Below, piece after piece: positions 12,808 to 23,804 of a stretch of 64,000 nucleotides of DNA. This stretch comes from Meloidogyne chitwoodi (taxonomy: Eukaryota; Nematoda; Chromadorea; Rhabditida; Meloidogynidae). The stretch lies in contig JACZZP010000008.1 of assembly GCA_015183035.1 (NCBI GenBank), positions 1,550,001 to 1,614,000 on the forward strand, given 5' to 3'. The notes beneath the pieces were generated by a model. That model ran no database searches. It was not told where the DNA came from and was given only the letters and a program-made list of their open reading frames with translations. Both the position numbers and the translations under genes were made by a program. Every line of letters begins with the position of its first letter. The first letter of the stretch is position 1.

Positions 12808-15236
12808 TTAACAAGGACGACGATCTTTAGTCCGTGGACGAGGCGCACATTTAATTATACAATCGACGCGAAGCAACTGATAATCAAAAAAATTTTATAA
12901 TTTCCAAAAAAGTTTTCAAAAATTTCTCAGAGTTCTATTCATTTAAATATAGTAAAATATTAAAAAAAACTCTTACTTGTTCAGCAGCCTCTGTTCCACT
13001 TGCAATAACACCCAATTTGACGGCATGTGATTCAAGTACACCCATTTCAATAACATCTGCCATTGTTCCATTTTCAACATCTATTTATTTAAAAATAATA
13101 TATTTTTTAATATAAAAATTAAAAAAAAATATTTCATTGAATTTTAATTATTCTAGAATATTTATTCCCATAAACTAAAAAGAATAAAAATTAAAAAATG
13201 ACTCATGTTTGCTAAACATTTGCTATTGAAATAAATTATTAAAAGAGAAAGTATAATTATCGAAATAAAAATTTAACATTTTTTAATTTGGTCCAAAATA
13301 GGTAAAAAAGAGTCAACAATAATAAAGTCCTATAAAATCATAGAACTAGGGGCTTTATTATAATCTCTTAATAAAATAATTAGACAAACCAATTCCAATA
13401 TTATGCATTCCTTTAACATGTGCTGCACGAATATGAGAAATAATTTCAGCACTGTCCAAACCAGCATTGTCACAAATTATTGTTGGAAGTTTAATCAGTG
13501 CACGAGCGTACGCTTCCATTGCTATCGACTCTTTGCCGGGAACCTTTTTTTTTGAATTTCATAAAAATTAATCGTTTCTTTTTACCTTTTGACTCTCTGT
13601 CATTACCGCAGTAGCTGTCAACATTTCAGATGCACCAGCACCAGGTACAACACGTTTATCACGCACATGAGTAGTTAAAACACAAAGTGCATCGTGTAAT
13701 GAACGCTCTGCTTCGTCTAAAATTTGTTGTGTAGCACCACGAAGTACAACAGAACAAGCTTGCCCTAAAAATAAAAAAATAAATACATTATGCAGAAGAA
13801 AATAAAATATATAAATAAAATTAATTTTTTAAAAATTTACCTAAAGGAACTCCAGAAAAACGTAAAAATATATCTTCTCCAATAGTGACTTGCTCGATCA
13901 ATTTGCAACTACCTAATTTAACGTCAATTGGTGTATCAAAAGTTGAGACAATTTCTCCACCCAAAACTAAAGCAAGCCGTTCAATTCCTTCAAAATCGGC
14001 ATGTTCAATTGCCATGACATGTTTATCAGCAAATATTTGTTCAGGATAGTTATAAATTAATTGGCGATTGATAAAAACATTAATGTCATGGGAACAAATT
14101 TTTTCTACCTAAAAAAAAAAGAAAAGTTTATGTAAGATATGATTCTAGAAAAAATTATTAATTATTAAGCAATTTTTAATTCAAATAAAAAACCTTTTCT
14201 TTCATTTTGTCCTTCTCCACTTGTTCCAATTCTGCAATCTTAGCAATGGAATCAACTTTTATTCGGCTTCCAAATACTTTAATCTTTAATAGAAATAATT
14301 TTGTACACAATTTTAAAATATAAAAAAAAATAAATCAAAATACTCGACAATATATAAAAATCCAAAAACCTTGTCTGTATCCATTGGCGTATTTGCAATC
14401 AAAATTTTCGCGTCTGAAATTTGTTGTGGTTGGTACATTCCTGGTTTCTTTTCCAATAAAAAGCCTTCATCCAAATAAGAATCTTCCATAGACCCACCCA
14501 ATTTTTTGATTACTTGGATTGAATCTAGAGAAACACTTTCATTTAAACGAAGTACAGCCTCAACAGCCAATTTGGCAAAATGATCGGAATGTTGAGCAAG
14601 AATTTTCGAGCCAAGTGATGTTTTAGCAATTTTTATTAAATCTTCACGTAGTTTCTCTTGACTAAAAAATAAAGTTTAGAGTTTTATAAAATTTTTAAAA
14701 CAAACTTTGACATATACGCAGAATTTTTTAAGGCATCTTTTGCAACTACAAGAGCTTTTCGATAACCAGAAATGATAGTCTGTGGATGAATTCGTTGTGC
14801 AATCATTGTTTCTGCTTCTTTAAGAAGTTCAGCAGCGAAAATTGTCACAGACGTAGTACCATCCCCAACTGCCTTATCTTGCGTCAAAGAAATGTCTAAA
14901 AATTAACTTAAAGCTCCAAATAAAATTCGGAACATACCAACAAGAACTTTTGCTGCCGGATTATCTACTCCAATAGATTTAAGTATTGTTGCACCGTCAT
15001 TGGTTACCTGAACATTTTGAGAATCTCCAGAACCACTAACCAAAATTTTGTCCTGGAAACAAATTTTAGAAACGCTTAATATGTATATTTAAAAAACTAA
15101 CCATGCCCTTAGGCCCAAGCGTAGTTTTGACCAAATCACCTATTGCTGTAGCTCCAACAAAAGAAGAAATTCTTGCAATCTCGCCTCGTTCCTCCTGCGC
15201 ATTAGCTTTCAACACTCGAACAGGTCCAAATGACAT
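12808..15236 (-). CDS. cct-2: T-complex protein 1 subunit beta (chaperonin CCT2)
   Basis: This is a subunit of the cytosolic TRiC/CCT ring that folds actin, tubulin and WD40 proteins using ATP. Ten exons close in phase to 531 residues: 15102-15236, 14938-15052, 14706-14895, 14370-14661, 14194-14283, 13841-14108, 13586-13764, 13390-13543, 12977-13080 and 12808-12876. Family motifs are [12 protein letters not shown] (about 38-49), VTNDGATIL, the ATPase motif GDGTT (94-98), and VPGAGASEM. Beta-subunit-specific stretches include [57 protein letters not shown] and [17 protein letters not shown]. The C-terminus RTKDRRPC is short, as in other CCT2 proteins. The start is set by [19 protein letters not shown], which aligns with the family N-terminus. 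The upstream region is occupied by two transposable elements, the nearer starting 129 bp away. Confidence 0.95.
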
Positions 15237-15364
15237 ATTTATTTATTCTATTGAGAAAATAAAGATGGTTAAATCTGATGGTTCTGAAAAAATAGAAAAC
15301 TCAGAATTTACAAAAATGATTAAAATTCGAACTCAACGATACATAAAATATTTTTTGATAAATC

Positions 15365-15777
15365 GGGAGCGAGTCATTTGAGCGACAGCCACTTGAGCGA
15401 TGAAGATTGTTAAAATTCGTCGCCCAAATGGGACCTTTCAACGGTCGCTCAAATGGCTGTCGCTCAAAATCTGTCGGTGCTGATAGATTCCGACAGTGGC
15501 TGTTTTCGACAGTAAAATAAAACTCTAAGAATCTTACTTAAAAATGAGTTTTTGGGGCAATGTCCGGGCTTAGGGATATAATAAATATATCCGGATGTCT
15601 TGCAACAAAAAAAACCGTAAGAAATTTCATAAGTATCCGAAGATCCGGATTTAGGCAGACAGTTAGAAAACGAGAAATAGTTCAATGACGAAAACAACCA
15701 CTGTCGAAAACTGTTTCCACGAAATCTGTCGCTCACTAACATCGCTCAAACGGCGTCGCTCAAATGACACCCCACCC
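15365..15777. mobile_element. Mutator-like non-autonomous element with GGG termini and 12-bp flanking repeats
   Basis: A 413-bp segment is flanked by the exact direct repeat TTTTGATAAATC (15353-15364 and 15778-15789). Its ends carry inverted repeats sharing TCATTTGAGCGAC (15374-15386) and GTCGCTCAAATGA (15755-15767), with GGG at the outer edge. Inner copies of CGCTCAAAT and a second inverted pair (GTTTTCGACAGT near 15502 against CCACTGTCGAAAAC near 15700) make it a nested foldback. There is no ORF of note. It sits directly upstream of CCT2. The superfamily is inferred from the GGG ends and the long target duplication. Confidence 0.7.
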
Positions 15778-15829
15778 TTTTGATAAATCATTCTAATAAT
15801 ATCAAAATGCTCACTTTCAAATGGTCGAA

Positions 15830-16380
15830 CACAGCATCTTAACCAGTCACTTTTAGCCGTTTCAGTGGCGACAAAAGAAAAAGAATGTTACAGCATTTTT
15901 TTGTATGTTTCTTTCGCTGTCTCTTTCTATACCCCGCTATTTTGCTAAAAAAGCTGAAGTTACCAAATTCAAAGCCGATTATCTCGTAAGATATACTATG
16001 AAAAAATTTTTTATACTCCCAAAAGTAGGAAAAATGTCTAATTTTTAATTTAAAATCGGTTTCGCGATTTTTTTGTGGAAAAATAAAAAGTTTTGTGAGG
16101 CGTTATAAATAATTCAAGCAAAAAATGCGTTTTACAAGTGAAAATTGAGAAAAAATAAAGATAAAACGAAACGAAAACAAGGAAAAAAATATTTTTTATT
16201 TGTTATAATATTAATAGGAAAACAAAAATATATTTTTTTACACTTTTTATTTTAAATCATTACCACTAAGGGGACTCGAACCTTGCCCTTTTCTTCTTCT
16301 AGTCGGAGCGTTTCCCAACTACACCAAAAGTACGACACTCGACCACTAGTGACTGCCCTAGTGCATTTTAAGCTGCTGTG
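15830..16380. mobile_element. 551-bp non-autonomous DNA transposon with tRNA-like passenger; exact empty site known
   Basis: The ends are CACAGCATCTTAA (15830-15842) and TTAAGCTGCTGTG (16368-16380), reverse complements at 12 of 13 positions. A 5-bp target duplication TCGAA flanks it (15825-15829 and 16381-16385). The paralogous region at 40471-40490 reads straight through AAATGGTCGAAGTTTAAC with a single TCGAA, which is the unoccupied site and shows this is an insertion in copy A. No transposase frame is present. A tRNA-like sequence with A and B boxes lies at about 16262-16335. Confidence 0.85.
16262..16335 (-). pseudogene. tRNA-like sequence (degenerate, A and B boxes intact)
   Basis: On the minus strand TGGTGTAGTTGG matches the A-box consensus and GGTTCGAGTCC matches the B-box consensus at normal spacing. 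The D stem pairs (GTGT with ACGC). The acceptor, anticodon and T stems do not pair, so a functional tRNA is unlikely. It lies inside the 551-bp element and could act as an internal Pol III promoter, as in SINEs. Confidence 0.55.
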
Positions 16381-16677
16381 TCGAAGTTTAACAAATAGTT
16401 TTACTTTTAAAATATACAGATAGTAAAATAAGTATATAAATATTTAGTTACTTCCAAGTAATTTGGACAGTGAGTAAAATACACCAAATCTTTGTTTTTC
16501 TAAATTTAAAGAGATTTAAAAAATGTCTTAAATTATATATTATGTGTTTATACTCAGTGTCAAATTACCTGCCAGATACAATTAATTTTATTGATAAAAA
16601 CAATTAATTGAAATACAAATTGAGGGAACAGAAAATAATATAATAGATGAACAACAATGAATATTATCCATTCGTTA

Positions 16678-18354
16678 TTACTTCTTAGACGATCCTTTAG
16701 TACCCCCTTCGAATTTCACTTGTTGAGACTTCAGTCCTTTCGCTGCCGTCTGATTCTTTCCATCCCTTTTGCTCGGTTTCTCCTGTGGCTTTTTCTGCTC
16801 CTTCACCGACTTCTTGCGTTTACTGTCCTTCTCGCCCTTTTTGGTATCTATTACCTTCTCTCCCTTCTTGGTCTCTACAACCTTCTCGCCTTTTTTGGTA
16901 TCTTGCGAAGTGCCAGTCGCCGCCTTTTTAAGCTTCTTTTGTTCCTCCCATTGTTTGGCTTTTTCTTTCAAATTTTCCTCGTTTAAGTCATCAAGTGTGT
17001 CATCTACTGTCCGTGTCATGGTCGACGACTCGCCTGCTCCGCCTTCGTAGTCACTATCGTACTCACTCTCAACTGTACCTACCGTGTCGTTTTCATCATC
17101 CTTTAAGTATAAAAAAATATTTTAAATTTTTAACAATTCAAACTCATAAAATAACCTACTTCATTTTTATTATTACTTCGAGAAAACGGGTCCATTTGTT
17201 CCGGATGCTCTTGCCATTCAAACGGATCAGAAAGAGAACTACTTGATATGGCTTGAATATTTTTGTATAGAAGAAAAGTAAGAGCATTATGATCTGGTGG
17301 ATCTTTGAATTTATACTGACTGAGTAGCTTTTTAACTTTTTTAAATGAATGTGGGCAGTCCTGGAAAAAAAGATTGTTTATGACAGTTTGTTTATGAGTA
17401 TTTATCTACCGAAAAGAGTTCATCGTCTGAAGTATCCATCTTTATACTTAAACTCTCGATTTGTTTCACTCCAGTCCAAGGGAGTGTTCCTGTGCACAGT
17501 TCAATGAGAGTGTACTGAAAAAGTTTAAAGATTTTATATAAAGATATTTTAAATTTACCAAAAGTCCCCAAAGATCATCTACTCTGCCCTGGTCTAAACA
17601 TTTATGCGCATTGACAGAGCAGTACCGATAGGTCCCACGAAAAGCAACCTTGATAAAAAAATAAATTAAATGATCTTTTCCTATTACACACCTTCCGTCT
17701 GGGCTCTCTCAACTTTCCAGGTTCGTTTTTCTCAAATATGTAACGCGAGAGACCAAAATCAAAGAGATAAACCATATTCGGATGATGATAACCGGGAGCC
17801 ATATTTGCCGGCTTCACATCTCGGTGGATGTATCCTGCAAAGTGAAGCTTCTTAAAGGCCTAAAAGAACAAAGAGAAAAATGAAAACGTAAGGCGTTGCT
17901 TCGTTACCCGAAACATTTGCATGCCGATTTTTAGTGATGATATTGCACTGAAATGTCGCGCTGGCTGTGCCCTTCGGATATCGTCTAACGGCTTGCCCAG
18001 GAGTGTAATGACGATAAATCTTAACAAAAAATTTTTCTAATAATTATTCCCATAATCTAACGTCATTTTGTCGGTCTCCCCTTTATCAAAGAGTTTGCAA
18101 AAGAATTTTCCCTGAACATGCTCCAAGACACGGATCTCCATTCGAAGGACTTCATCATTACGATTCTTCTGCTTCTTCTCTACCTTCAGAGCATAAAGTG
18201 TTTTTGTCTAAAAAACTTAGATTAAGTGTAACCAAAATAAGAGCACCTTGTCATTTTTCTCGTGAACACAATAGACTTGACCAAAAGCACCCTCGCCAAG
18301 AACATTAACATTTTTCCATCTGTCAATATATTGCGGCGGATCGTTATCGGACAT
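16678..18354 (-). CDS. CK1-like serine/threonine kinase, copy A (intact)
   Basis: A casein-kinase-1 group kinase of the large nematode-expanded class. Eight exons close in phase to 450 residues: 18247-18354, 18062-18207, 17908-18019, 17692-17859, 17559-17648, 17410-17514, 17160-17360 and 16678-17100. The kinase domain has the glycine loop LGEGAFGQV (19-27), the lysine in YALKVEKK (Lys44), YIHRDVKPANM (Asp136), and FDFGLSRY (DFG 156-158). It then has RGTYRYCSVNAH in place of the APE region, as in CK1 kinases, and GRVDDLWGLLYTLIEL. The C-terminal 130 residues are highly charged and contain three KKGEKV-type repeats (TKKGEKVVE, TKKGEKVID, TKKGEKDSK), ending in a Lys-rich tail. In nematodes such kinases are often sperm-enriched, but that is inference here. 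Its base composition is clearly less AT-rich than most neighbours. The substrate is unknown. Confidence 0.9.
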
Positions 18355-18612
18355 CCTTAGAATAGATAAATTAAAGAAATCGTTTAAATGTTTAAGATAC
18401 CTTGTAAACAATCTCCGGAATGGGAAAAGCGTTACTAACAAATATTCGTGTTGAGTTGAAGTGTCGTTTAAGCGACTTAAACATAATGACTTTTTATAGT
18501 AAGATTTTAGAAGAATAATAAAATTGATGCAAAAATTGTAATATAATAAGAGAAATAAAAGTTTAATCACTGGATAATCATCTTCACTAAAAAGTTATGC
18601 TAGTCGTTTCGA

Positions 18613-18740
18613 GGGACACGCCCGAAAAGGCGCATGTAGTCTCTCGATTCCTTTTTATCTCTAATTCTCTTCTTTTGATATGCAATTGCGCGCCTATATG
18701 GCCCGCGACTTTTCGGCCGGCGCCTTTTCGGGCTGTACCC
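18613..18740. mobile_element. 128-bp Mutator-like MITE with 9-bp target duplication
   Basis: The 9-bp repeat TCGTTTCGA flanks the element (18604-18612 and 18741-18749). The ends are GGGACACGCCCGAAAAGGCG and its imperfect complement ending GGGCTGTACCC, sharing GCCCGAAAAGGCGC. In the paralogous copy at about 44535 the sequence runs AGTCGTTTCGACAATC without interruption, so this is an insertion with a known empty site. A 9-bp duplication and GGG ends fit Mutator/MULE elements. It is unusually GC-rich for the region and has no coding capacity. Confidence 0.85.
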
Positions 18741-18885
18741 TCGTTTCGACTACCACTATCTGGTACTTCCTACCGAGAGTTACAAAGGTGATTATTTTAA
18801 TAGATCCTAAATTAACTACAAAGCATTCTACATACTAGCCAGTTGTATATCTTTCACTATTTAATTAACAATAAATCTATAATTA

Positions 18886-19236
18886 ATAAATATATTAATC
18901 TTGGATTTTCAACAAAATAAATTTTATTAAATTAAATAATTTTAATTCTAATTAATTAGTTTTATAAATTATATGCAAATTATAAGATTTACAAAAAATC
19001 ATAAAAATTTCAATAAATTTTTATCTCCATGAAATTTAAATACCATTAATTAATAATAAAATTTCAGACTTACGCACAATATTATTTAAAAAAATAACTA
19101 GTAATTTGAATATTCAACAAAATAAACATTGAAAATGATTGTATTTTTACATATAAAAAAGTCGATTAGAAAAAACAATAAAAATAAATAAAGGCAAAGA
19201 TCACATTAAAAATTATTATAAAAATAGGCAGAACAT
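18886..19236. other. Intergenic, contains one copy of the dispersed AT-rich repeat
   Basis: This lies between the kinase promoter and the importin-13 stop. A segment around 18920-18975 (with CTAATTAATTAGTTTTATAA) matches the repeat family found in tandem at 40112-40372 and again near 45850. No gene is seen. Confidence 0.5.
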
Positions 19237-22200
19237 TCAATTTTTATGAAGAAAAGTTTGATGCATTTGCAGCACACGAAGCCGAAATATCTTTACAGAA
19301 GGAAAGGAAAACATTGAACTTACAAGTTGGGAGTCTCCATTAGGTAAATGTTGAATTATAGTCCTATATATTATATATTCAGTTTTTATATTTTAATTTG
19401 TAAATGTATAAAATAACTAACCTTGTCTGAGAAGGATATTTACTGGTAAAAAAGAAGAGAATATCCGCAATATGATTAACATTTGCTGAAAGCGTTGATT
19501 CATTTTGTATACTCTGAAAAACAACAGAGATGGTCCTTTCGGCAATAATCTCCATAGTTCTCATCAATAAACGACTTTCATTTTGTGAGAATTTTTTAAA
19601 TAATAAAGTTAATCCACGAAGTGCTTCTTGTATTAATGAAACATCACGACTTAGCTCAATTACCTAAATATTAAAAAAACATGAAAGAAATCTCCCAAAA
19701 ATATTATTTAGAGGTATCCGGGAAGTAAAATATGAGTGAGTTCTAATGTAAAAATACCGCGTCCAAAAGATAGCAGGCATTTTGAATAAATTGTAAAACA
19801 CTGTTGGCAGTCTCTTCAGAAAATGTAGAAGCAAACATTATTGGATCCCAAAATTTTTTGAAAATATGATGTGCAAATCCAACCAAATTTTCATCTAAAA
19901 TGGTTGGAAAAGTTGAATTATCGAGATCATTTGATATTGATGTGAATCGAGATAAATACCAGCTTAAATAATTTGGAAAATTAATGTGATCAATTTAAAA
20001 ATACCTGGCCAAATGTTTAATTAAAATTGGAGTTTCTTCAGATTCTTTATGAAATGTCTGAAAAAAAATTAAAAAAAACTAAAAAAATATACCAAAAAAA
20101 GTTTTTTGGCTAATTCACAAGCAGGTACAGGATTACTTTTCATTATAATATCAATAAAATATAAATAGTTTTGAAGAAGAGGTGCAACATTTGTATATAG
20201 CGATAAAATACCAGCCTCCAAAACGGCACAAATCTATTAAAAAAATTAATTTTTCCTTTCAATGAAACATCATCAAACTTTTTCAATTATTTCTACAGAT
20301 GGATTATCAAAACCTAGCAGATTGTTAAAAAGAGGCAAAGATTGTGTGAGAATCGATTTAACAGGAGATTCTGTGACACATTGGACACCTAAAAAATTAA
20401 GAAAACATTTAAATAAAATAAAAACCTTGATCGTGATTGTAACTATTTTGTAAAGTGCCAACCAAACTAGCTAAAATTCCAAGTTCAAAATTTATTCGTT
20501 CCAACCACCCATAATTTTTTGGTAATTTATTTTCCACATTATGAAGTTCTTTAAGCCAAGGGAAGAGCATAAGTTGAAGACTTTTCTATAAAAAAAATTT
20601 AAAAAATATTTTTAAATAAATATTACAATAATTGTTTCATGATCTTTAAATGAAAGTCCTGTCCCCAAGCATCGCATAGACAAAATACGCAAATCAAAAG
20701 GATTTAATTCATTAGAAAAATATTCATAGCAGCCATTAATTATTTGATCCACGACCATCTTAATTTTTTAATTTTATATTAAAATGATAATTTTACTTTA
20801 ATAGGGTTTTCTCTGCTTTTCATAATTACAAGAAGTGTTTCAAAGGAAGATTTACTCAAATCAGATATCCGCACATATGAAAGAAATGTTTGAACTAAAG
20901 TCTTGAGTACTTTTTCATTTTCTGAACAATTAATTATTAAATGTTGAATTGCTTGAATAAAGCGTAAATATGATTTTGCAAAGCAAATTAATTCAGTATC
21001 TAACACATGACGCAATTTCCATTCCTCAAAGGTAACACATTTGTAAATGGCAGTCAAAAGCATGTCCAAATGATTTGATTGTAAAAAGTCAGCAGTTTCT
21101 AAAAATTAAAATTATAAAAAAATCTCATTTAATAAATGTTCACTTTTGATAAATATATAGGTTCTAGAACAAATTATAATATAATCCTAAAGGAATAATT
21201 AAAGGTAATATTTATCAAGAGTAGTGTCAAATACACCAACAAAATTTTAAATACCTGTTAAAAGATGAATAACCGCCTCACTACTGAAAAAAAAAACAAA
21301 GGAAAACTATAAAAATAAAAAAATAAATTCTATTACCTGACAACATCACAAGCATCAAGAAAAGTATTTAATTTACTTGCCAATAATAAAACAGTTTCTT
21401 GTGGAGCTAGTTGGATAGCATTAATTGAAACATCACTTCTTTCAAACGTTCTATATTGTTCAAACTTTTCGAGTGCCTCTTTATCAAATAAATTAATTGA
21501 TTTTGAGTAGACAAACTTTAAAGAAGTCGATTCCAACATTTGGAGATACCATTTAATCGACCCTTCTTTCAAATTACACCGATTTGAAGTACATGTAAAG
21601 TCATCAATTTGAAGCAATTCTTCGCGTAAAGAACGCCACCATGGTTCTGGTAAATCAGAAATACATTCTTCAGTAGGATATAATCCAGGAAATGTAGAAA
21701 TATGCAAGAAGAAAGTGCAAAGTTTTCTTCAAAATTTAAAACAAATATTAAAAAAATTAAATAAAACTTACGAGTAAACTTCAATTACCGATTGTTCATT
21801 AGAATTTTTACAAACAAAATCAACAATATATTTTGCATATTCTTGTGCAAATTCAACAATTGTTGAAATTAATGGTGATATTTCTTCCATTTTTTCTAAA
21901 AAATGATCAAAAGTTTCTCCTTGTGCAAGATTCAATTCCATTAAGATTTGTGGTAAAACAATATCGGTCAATGCACAAGTTAATTGCCACAATAAACGAG
22001 GTAAATTTCTTAGTCCATCGTTTGTTTTAATTGTGTCCAGAATTCTTGTAAGACACAAACTAAAATTCTAAAGGAAGTTAAAAAATACATTTTTGATCTA
22101 ATTACATTTTTGGGCATTTATAATTTTATAGAAAAATTTTTTTAATGAAGCCAAAAAAAGTTTTTAGAGTAAAAATTAGTTACTCACTAATCATTGCTAA

Positions 22201-23296
22201 TATTGTTAAATAAAGCATCAAAAACAGAAAGGAAATCAAGCAGATCCGCGCCTGGCAATTTCATCCATCCTTCAATGCATTCGACAGCAGCATTTCGTAC
22301 AGAACAAGTTAAATCATTATCCAACATGACTTGCTGAACCATTTGAACTATTCCCTAATTGTTATGATTTTTAAATCTTTAATAATTTTTTAAAACCTTT
22401 GTTGATTTTTGCAATTCTGTTCTAATACTTTGTCGATGATCCAATGAAACATTAAGATTGTAAAATTCGCTTGAAATTTCAGCTAAAACACTGAAAACGA
22501 AAATTCCAATTTTTATAAACTCTAGATTGTTATAATTTCTTAATACCGTAAAAGAAGTTCAATTTGACAAGACCAAAACACTTGCAATTCACCAATCGAA
22601 TCTCCCCAAATATCTGGCAGACATTTTAAAATAAAAAGTGCGAATCCAGCGGAGAGTTTATTGAGAACAGAATGGGCCAATGAATGAGCACTAGATGAAA
22701 GTTTATGAAGAAAAAATGATTTCAATTCGTCGGTCTAAAATTAAAAAAAATGCAAAATATTATAGAAGGAAAATTACATTTTCAATACGTTCAAGAATTT
22801 CATCAAACTTTCTAGAAATAATAAAGTACAGCGTTTCAGCACCAAAAAATTGAACATTTACAGGATTTGAATCATTAATAAATGAAACTGAAATTATGAA
22901 TTATTGAAGATATAAAACGTATCGTATATAAATATTATGAAAAAATCTGTGAATGTAAAAATAATTTATATTTTTTTGGAAAATACTCTTAAGCTCACCT
23001 AATTTTTAACAAAACTAATTGATTTGAAAATTACTTAAAACATCGTTATTCTTATCAATAGAATGTACTAAATCTACCAAGTACTCAAAAATTATGTCTA
23101 AAGCTCAAAATAATTTAAAAAATTACTTGCAATCAGCCACGAGCCTCGACCTGAAAAAAAATTTAAATAAAATTAAATTAAATAATCAACTTTGCCGAAA
23201 ATTTTCCAAAATAATGCCTAAATCCTTTCTTGAAGATTCAGATGTAGTATCATAAAACTGTGTAATAGTTATCACAAGTCTTTTAGTTTCATCCAT
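19237..23296 (-). CDS. IPO13: Importin-13 homologue (importin-beta family nuclear transport receptor)
   Basis: A HEAT-repeat carrier that moves cargo through nuclear pores under RanGTP control; animal importin-13 both imports and exports proteins. The gene has many small exons from MDETKRLVITITQF (start 23294-23296) to the stop at 19237-19239. Diagnostic segments are VNVQFFGAETLYFIISRKFD in the N-terminal RanGTP-binding part, LDNDLTCSVRNAAVECIEGW, FPGLYPTEECISDLPEPWW, and FDKEALEKFEQYRTFERSDV. These align by eye with human IPO13 blocks (QYFGASALHIKISRYW, GIPGHYPVNE, FWSSDEKEQFRIYRVDISD). The C-terminal exons (IMKSNPVPACELAKKLF, ESRLLMRTMEIIAERTISVV, ILFFFTSKYPSQTR) also keep the family order, so the protein looks full length, about 900 residues. 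Exact exon ends were not all resolved, and the final exon after TR is read to the first stop. Confidence 0.8.
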
Positions 23297-23804
23297 TCTA
23301 TCAAGTTATTTATAAATATTTATTATTTTAATTAAGAAATAAATATCTAATAGAAATTTAAAATTAAATGCAACAAATCATTAATTTAAAATAGGTTTAA
23401 TAAAAGAAGAACAAATTATCAAATAATGTTTCGGTCGGGTACCTTTTCGCGCCAAACCAGTTCCGCGCCGGCCGGCGACGCATAATAGTCCCAGCCAGCA
23501 ATTATTCGGCGGATTTTCGGGACATTAATGAAACTCTTATTGCCTCGCAAATAGAAAAAATTTAACGAATTTTTCTCATCATTCTCTCTCATTTTTTACT
23601 TTTTTTTCTTTTTCCCGCTCTCCTAATTTCCACACTCTTTCCATTCAAAATCCGATTTAATCGAAAGCTCATATATCGGCTTATAAGCTCAAGTTTAGAA
23701 AAATAAGCTCCAATATTGTAGAAATGTCTTTAATTAATGTTTAAGCAAAAAATCATTCGCATTATTAAATTAAATGTTAAAATTTATATCAATTTTAGAA
23801 ACGA
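23297..23804. other. Divergent intergenic region with a GC-rich patch
   Basis: This separates importin-13 (-) from the BED/FLYWCH gene (+). A GC-rich island at about 23437-23500 (GGGTACCTTTTCGCGCC followed by GCGCCGGCCGGCG) contrasts sharply with its surroundings. It shares words with the 128-bp element at 18613, so it may be a relic of a related transposon, but no matching flanking repeat was found. Confidence 0.4.

Larger units (their letters stand above)
16386..18885. repeat. Kinase duplication, copy A
   Basis: The sequence from about 15813 to 18885, ignoring the insertions at 15830-16380 and 18613-18740, is closely similar to 40465-44690 without its 1.8-kb insertion. Non-coding flanks are included, so this is a genomic rather than a retro-duplication. 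The 423-bp last coding exon differs at only a few bases and encodes the same final 113 residues in both copies. Confidence 0.9.

Noticed and set aside
16262..16335. A functional tRNA gene
   Set aside because: Promoter boxes and D stem are fine, but the acceptor, anticodon and T stems do not pair, so it was recorded as a degenerate tRNA-like sequence.
16657..17050. Plus-strand ORFs opposite the kinase C-terminal exon (and the same at 40824-41154)
   Set aside because: They mirror the Lys-rich repeat-containing coding exon on the minus strand; no splice sites or independent signals.
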